Assembly (NCBI RefSeq): GCF_017305435.1
Contig: NZ_JAFKIP010000002.1
Span: 310,001 to 374,000 of the forward strand
Direction: 5' to 3'
Origin: Microbacterium sp.
GTDB taxonomy: Bacteria; Actinomycetota; Actinomycetes; Actinomycetales; Microbacteriaceae
Length of the DNA: 64,000 nt
Part shown: one piece after another, positions 60,766-64,000 of the stretch
How the letters are laid out: every line of letters starts with the position of its first letter
How positions within the stretch are numbered: position 1 is the first letter of the stretch
The notes under the pieces: generated by a model
Database searches by the model: none
What the model saw: only the letters and a program-made list of their open reading frames with translations
Told to the model about the DNA's origin: nothing
Program-made: the position numbers and the translations under genes

Positions 60766-61387
60766 GGTCGACCCGCGGCGCGCGCTGAAGCTGTTCCTCG
60801 CGGCGGCGACGTACGAGGTCATCGCCGAGCAGCTCGACTGCACTGTCGACGAGGCGACGACGGCGGTTCAGGCGGCGATCGCGGCATCCCCGGTAGCGAT
60901 GGACCAGAGCCCCGCGCGGATCCTGGAACTCGAACGGCTCGACGCTCTTCACCGCGCGGTCTGGGCGAAGGCGCTCCGCGGCGATGTCGCGGCGGTCGAC
61001 CGGGTGCTCCGCATCCAGGAGGCACGTCAGCGGATGCTCGGCGAGCCGACCCGCGTCAAGGATGCGATCACCGATGCGCTCGAAGCGACGCTCAAGGAGC
61101 TGAAGACCCAAGCCGCGGACGGTGCGCTGATCGCCTCGCTGCGGCAGGTGGCGCGGCAGATCGATCACGCCGTCGCGAACGGGACCTCGCTCGAGGCGAC
61201 GAAGGCGATGTACCTGCTCCCGCATCTGTGGAACGGGCTGCGGGAGCTCGGCGCGACGCCGGCGGCGCGCGCGGCGCTGCAGGCGTCCATGCCGGCACCC
61301 GACCCGGCGGCGGCCTCGGCGCCGAAGGAGGGCGGTCCGGTTGATCTCGACGACTTCAAGCACCGCCGACGCGGGGGAGCGAGCTGA
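60758..61387 (+). CDS. terminase small subunit (probable)
   Basis: 209 aa from a GTG that overlaps the methyltransferase by 8 nt. N-terminal HTH-like stretch (AAATYEVIAEQLDCTVDEATTAVQAAI) and long helices thereafter, a Lys/Arg-rich tail. The position immediately before the large terminase and the DNA-binding N-terminus support the call; sequence alone is not diagnostic. Confidence 0.78.
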   Translation: MSEVDPRRALKLFLAAATYEVIAEQLDCTVDEATTAVQAAIAASPVAMDQSPARILELERLDALHRAVWAKALRGDVAAVDRVLRIQEARQRMLGEPTRVKDAITDALEATLKELKTQAADGALIASLRQVARQIDHAVANGTSLEATKAMYLLPHLWNGLRELGATPAARAALQASMPAPDPAAASAPKEGGPVDLDDFKHRRRGGAS

Positions 61388-63005
61388 CTTCGAGGGACTG
61401 TTCGGATCGGAGACTCCGCGGCTGTGGACGCGCCCGCTGCGCGAGCTCACGCCGGAGACGTCGCTCGGCTTCGAGGTCATCGAGTTCGCTCTGCTGTTCC
61501 TCGGGATCGACCTGTACCCGTGGCAGAAGTGGCTGCTGATCCATGCGCTCGAGCTGAACCCTGACGGCACGTTCCGGTTCCGTCGCGTGATCGTGCTCGT
61601 GGCGCGCCAGAACGGGAAGAGTCTGCTCGCGGCGGTGCTCGCAGCGTGGTGGCTGTTCGTCGACTCCGACCGGTTCGAGGAGCGGCTCCCGCCGTTCCGG
61701 TTCAAGGTGCTCGGCACCGCGCAGAACCTCGACACCGCGCAGGACGTGTGGAACCTCACCGGCCGGTGGTGCGACAAGGAGAACGAGGAAGGCTGCGTGC
61801 CGGCGCTCGCACGCGCCGTCGCGAAGATCCAGCGGAAGAACGGCCAGCCCGGCATCTACCTCCGCAACGGCGCGCACTACGAGGTCCGCGCCGCATCCCG
61901 CAAGGGCGGCCGAGGGAAGACCGCGGCGCGGGTCCTGATGGACGAGATGCGCGAGCAGCAGACATGGGATGCGTGGGACTCGGTCGCGCAGACCACGAAG
62001 GCGATCTTCAACTCGCAGCTGTGGGGTATCTCGAACGCCGGCGACGTGCGTTCCGTCGTGCTCCGCAAGATGCGTGAGAACCTCATCGCCGACATCGAGG
62101 CGTGGCTCGCGCGAGGGATCGACGAGCTCGAGGCATACGCGAACGGCGAGCTGCAGGCGCCGACGTCGGCGCTGTTCGAATGGTCAGCGCCCGACGGGTG
62201 TGCGCTCGACGACGTCGATGCGATCCTTCAAGCGAACCCGAGCATCGGGCACGGCGAGATCACGATCGAGCAGTGCCTACAGGACGCCCGCGACATGCTC
62301 GAGGCGTCGTACCGCACCGAGGTGCTCTGCCAGTGGGTGACGTCGGCCGTCAACTCGTTCATCAGCCCGAAGGACTGGCGGCTCAGGCACACGCCGATCC
62401 CGGAGGTCAGCATCCGCCGCGGCGCGCGCACGGTGTGGGCCGTCGACACCGCAGCCGATCGTTCGATGTCGTGGGTCGGTGCCGCGGTCCGCACTGACTC
62501 CGGCCGCCCGTTCGCGACGGTGCGTCACCGGCGCGCCGGCATGATGTGGGTGCCTGACTACCTCGAGCAGCTCGCGATCGACTCGGGATGCTGGGAAGTC
62601 GCCGTCCAGGCGAAGGGATGCCCGGCGGTCGAGTTCATCGACGAGCTGGAGAAGCGCGGCTTCACCGTGCACAAGCTCGACGGCGGCCAGTTCGCGATCG
62701 CCACAGGCCGCATGCGCGACCGGGTTCGCGACGGGCAGCTCGTCGTGATCGAACAGCCCGACGTGGACCTCGCCGTCGAGGGCGGCGTGGTCACGCACTA
62801 CGCCGAGAACCTCGCTTGGTCGCGCACCCGATCCCAGCCGGTGGACATCGCGGGCCTGGTGGCCATGACCGAGGCGCTCTACGCGCTCGAGGTCCTCGTG
62901 CCGCCCGACCCCGAATCGCCGCCGGCCCCGCCGCCCGTGGCGGAGACCGTGCGTCGCGACGACGTCGTGCCGGACGAGATGAACATCGCGCGCGTCGCGT
63001 TCTGA
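61341..63005 (+). CDS. terminase large subunit
   Basis: 554 aa from a TTG with AGGAGGGCGG upstream; overlaps the small terminase by 47 nt. The ATPase domain has Walker A ARQNGKS at 88-94 (variant form seen in phage terminases) and Walker B VLMDE ending at Asp201-Glu202; the nuclease domain begins near WAVDTAADRSMSWVGA (~375) with a metal-binding Asp, then a later acidic cluster. Packages DNA into proheads. Confidence 0.92.
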   Translation: MISTTSSTADAGERADFEGLFGSETPRLWTRPLRELTPETSLGFEVIEFALLFLGIDLYPWQKWLLIHALELNPDGTFRFRRVIVLVARQNGKSLLAAVLAAWWLFVDSDRFEERLPPFRFKVLGTAQNLDTAQDVWNLTGRWCDKENEEGCVPALARAVAKIQRKNGQPGIYLRNGAHYEVRAASRKGGRGKTAARVLMDEMREQQTWDAWDSVAQTTKAIFNSQLWGISNAGDVRSVVLRKMRENLIADIEAWLARGIDELEAYANGELQAPTSALFEWSAPDGCALDDVDAILQANPSIGHGEITIEQCLQDARDMLEASYRTEVLCQWVTSAVNSFISPKDWRLRHTPIPEVSIRRGARTVWAVDTAADRSMSWVGAAVRTDSGRPFATVRHRRAGMMWVPDYLEQLAIDSGCWEVAVQAKGCPAVEFIDELEKRGFTVHKLDGGQFAIATGRMRDRVRDGQLVVIEQPDVDLAVEGGVVTHYAENLAWSRTRSQPVDIAGLVAMTEALYALEVLVPPDPESPPAPPPVAETVRRDDVVPDEMNIARVAF

Positions 63006-63019
63006 CAGGAGGACCGCCC

Positions 63020-64000
63020 ATGCTGCAGCTCAACGAGCAGGGTCTCTTCCAGCCCGTCGCCGTGGCCCCGGGTTCGCGCCCGGCTACCGTCGAGCGCGGC
63101 TACCAGTCGGCGCAGCTCCCCGGGTGGGGCATGTTCTCGGATGAGTCGCACGAGACGAACGCGGAGCTCGTGTGGCCGGCATCCCTCGAGGTGTACCACC
63201 GGATGCGGCGAGAGGACCCGCAGGTCGGGTCCGTGCTCCGTGCGGTGACGACCCCTATCCGACGCACACCCTGGATGATCGACCCAGCCGGCGCGCGCGG
63301 CGTCGTCGTCGAGCACGTCGCCAACAACCTCGGTCTGCCGATCAAGGGCCGCGGACCGCTGAGACTTCTCCGCACGCGGGGACGGTTCTCGTTCGAGGAG
63401 CACCTCCGGCACGCGCTCCTCGAGCTCGTGTACGGTCACTCGTTCTTCGAGCAGGTGTTCTTCGTGCAGGACGGCCTGGTCTACCTGCGGAAGCTCGGGT
63501 GGCGTCCGCCGCGGTCGATCTCCCGCATCGTCGTCGCCCGTGACGGCGGGCTCGAAGCGATCGAGCAGGAGGGGCTCTCCGGGTCCGACATCCGGATTCC
63601 CGTCGCGCGGCTCGTCGCGTACGTGAACGACCGGGAGGGTGCGAACTGGCTGGGCCAGTCGCTGCTGCGCACCGCCTACAAGATGTGGCTGCTGAAGGAC
63701 CGCGGCCTCCGCACGCAGGCGCTGACCCTCGAACGCAACGGCCTCGGTGTGCCTGTGTACGAGGGCGCGGAGATGCCCGAGGCAGTCGCGAAGAGCCCGA
63801 CTGAGCGGGACCGCTGGCAGACATCAGAACGTGACGCCGGCCTGAGGGTCGCGAAGGAGTTCCGCGCCGGTGACGGTGCGGGAGCGTCGATCCCGCACTC
63901 GGCGAGCCTGACGCTGAAGGGCGTCGACGGCCGGCTGCCCGACACCGACAAGCCGATCCGGTACTACGACGAGCAGATCGCGCGCAGCATGCTCGCGAAC
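63020..64000 (+). CDS. phage portal protein (5' part)
   Basis: 327 codons to the window edge, still open. ATG 63020 has AGGAGG 8 nt upstream. RMRREDPQVGSVLRAVTTPIRRTPW, LLELVYGHSFFEQVFFV, GREGANWLGQSLLRTAYKMW-type segments match the Mu gp29/DUF935-type portal family. It forms the dodecameric channel for DNA entry. The rest of the gene and the structural module lie outside. Confidence 0.86.
   Translation, partial: MLQLNEQGLFQPVAVAPGSRPATVERGYQSAQLPGWGMFSDESHETNAELVWPASLEVYHRMRREDPQVGSVLRAVTTPIRRTPWMIDPAGARGVVVEHVANNLGLPIKGRGPLRLLRTRGRFSFEEHLRHALLELVYGHSFFEQVFFVQDGLVYLRKLGWRPPRSISRIVVARDGGLEAIEQEGLSGSDIRIPVARLVAYVNDREGANWLGQSLLRTAYKMWLLKDRGLRTQALTLERNGLGVPVYEGAEMPEAVAKSPTERDRWQTSERDAGLRVAKEFRAGDGAGASIPHSASLTLKGVDGRLPDTDKPIRYYDEQIARSMLAN

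Overview
This window is high-GC actinobacterial chromosome. Its gene content and style (CDP-glycerol-dependent wall polymer genes, DUF3039 and SCO4848-type small proteins, LigD/Ku, a Tad pilus locus, an ADAKRNDFALAA tmRNA tag, frequent GTG/TTG starts and likely leaderless promoters) fit Microbacteriaceae, most likely Microbacterium. The genus call is inference, not a search result.

Positions 1-40,500 are host chromosome. From left to right they hold: wall polymer genes (two CDP-glycerol glycerophosphotransferases, a GT2 glycosyltransferase and a LicC-like nucleotidyltransferase); a maltokinase-like gene; an ABC ATPase/permease pair; pncB; a murI-rph-rdgB operon; a CDF metal exporter; divergent ligD and ku (non-homologous end joining); a DedA protein, tRNA-Leu(UAG) and an FNT channel; an MgtA-type P-type ATPase flanked by two copies of a short repeat; and a compact Tad pilus operon (tadA-tadB-tadC, small pilin, two TadE-like proteins, TadG-like protein). 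Then come an MFS transporter, prfB, ftsE-ftsX-smpB, a SIMPL protein and ssrA. A permease / M24 peptidase-fold / TetR / amidohydrolase group shares an operator sequence and looks like a small catabolic regulon. A lipoprotein and an inositol-monophosphatase-family gene complete the host part.

Positions from about 40,625 to the right edge are a temperate prophage inserted at the 3' end of tRNA-Lys(CUU). A leftward lysogeny block (integrase, ImmA/IrrE peptidase, repressor) faces a rightward lytic block across a short region carrying three near-identical 16-bp operators. The lytic block is a chain of 33 overlapping or abutting genes (42976-56839). It includes an excisionase-like protein, a RuvC-like resolvase, a RecE-like nuclease with a Bet/RecT annealase, a replication initiator with candidate iterons inside its coding sequence, a DnaB-like helicase, a J-domain protein, an NrdH-like redoxin, several tiny cysteine-rich proteins and an ASCH-domain protein. 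A packaging block follows: HNH protein, ParB-methyltransferase, small and large terminase, and a portal gene cut by the window edge. Two small genes on the opposite strand look like morons. The right end of the prophage (attR) and its structural genes lie outside the window.

The points I find most worth following are the lambda-O-like origin candidate, the duplicated element around the MgtA-type ATPase gene, the catabolic regulon with an M24 protein lacking one metal ligand, a perfect 15-bp inverted repeat in the prophage, and a strongly over-represented GGATGCC/GGCATCC heptamer in the host part.
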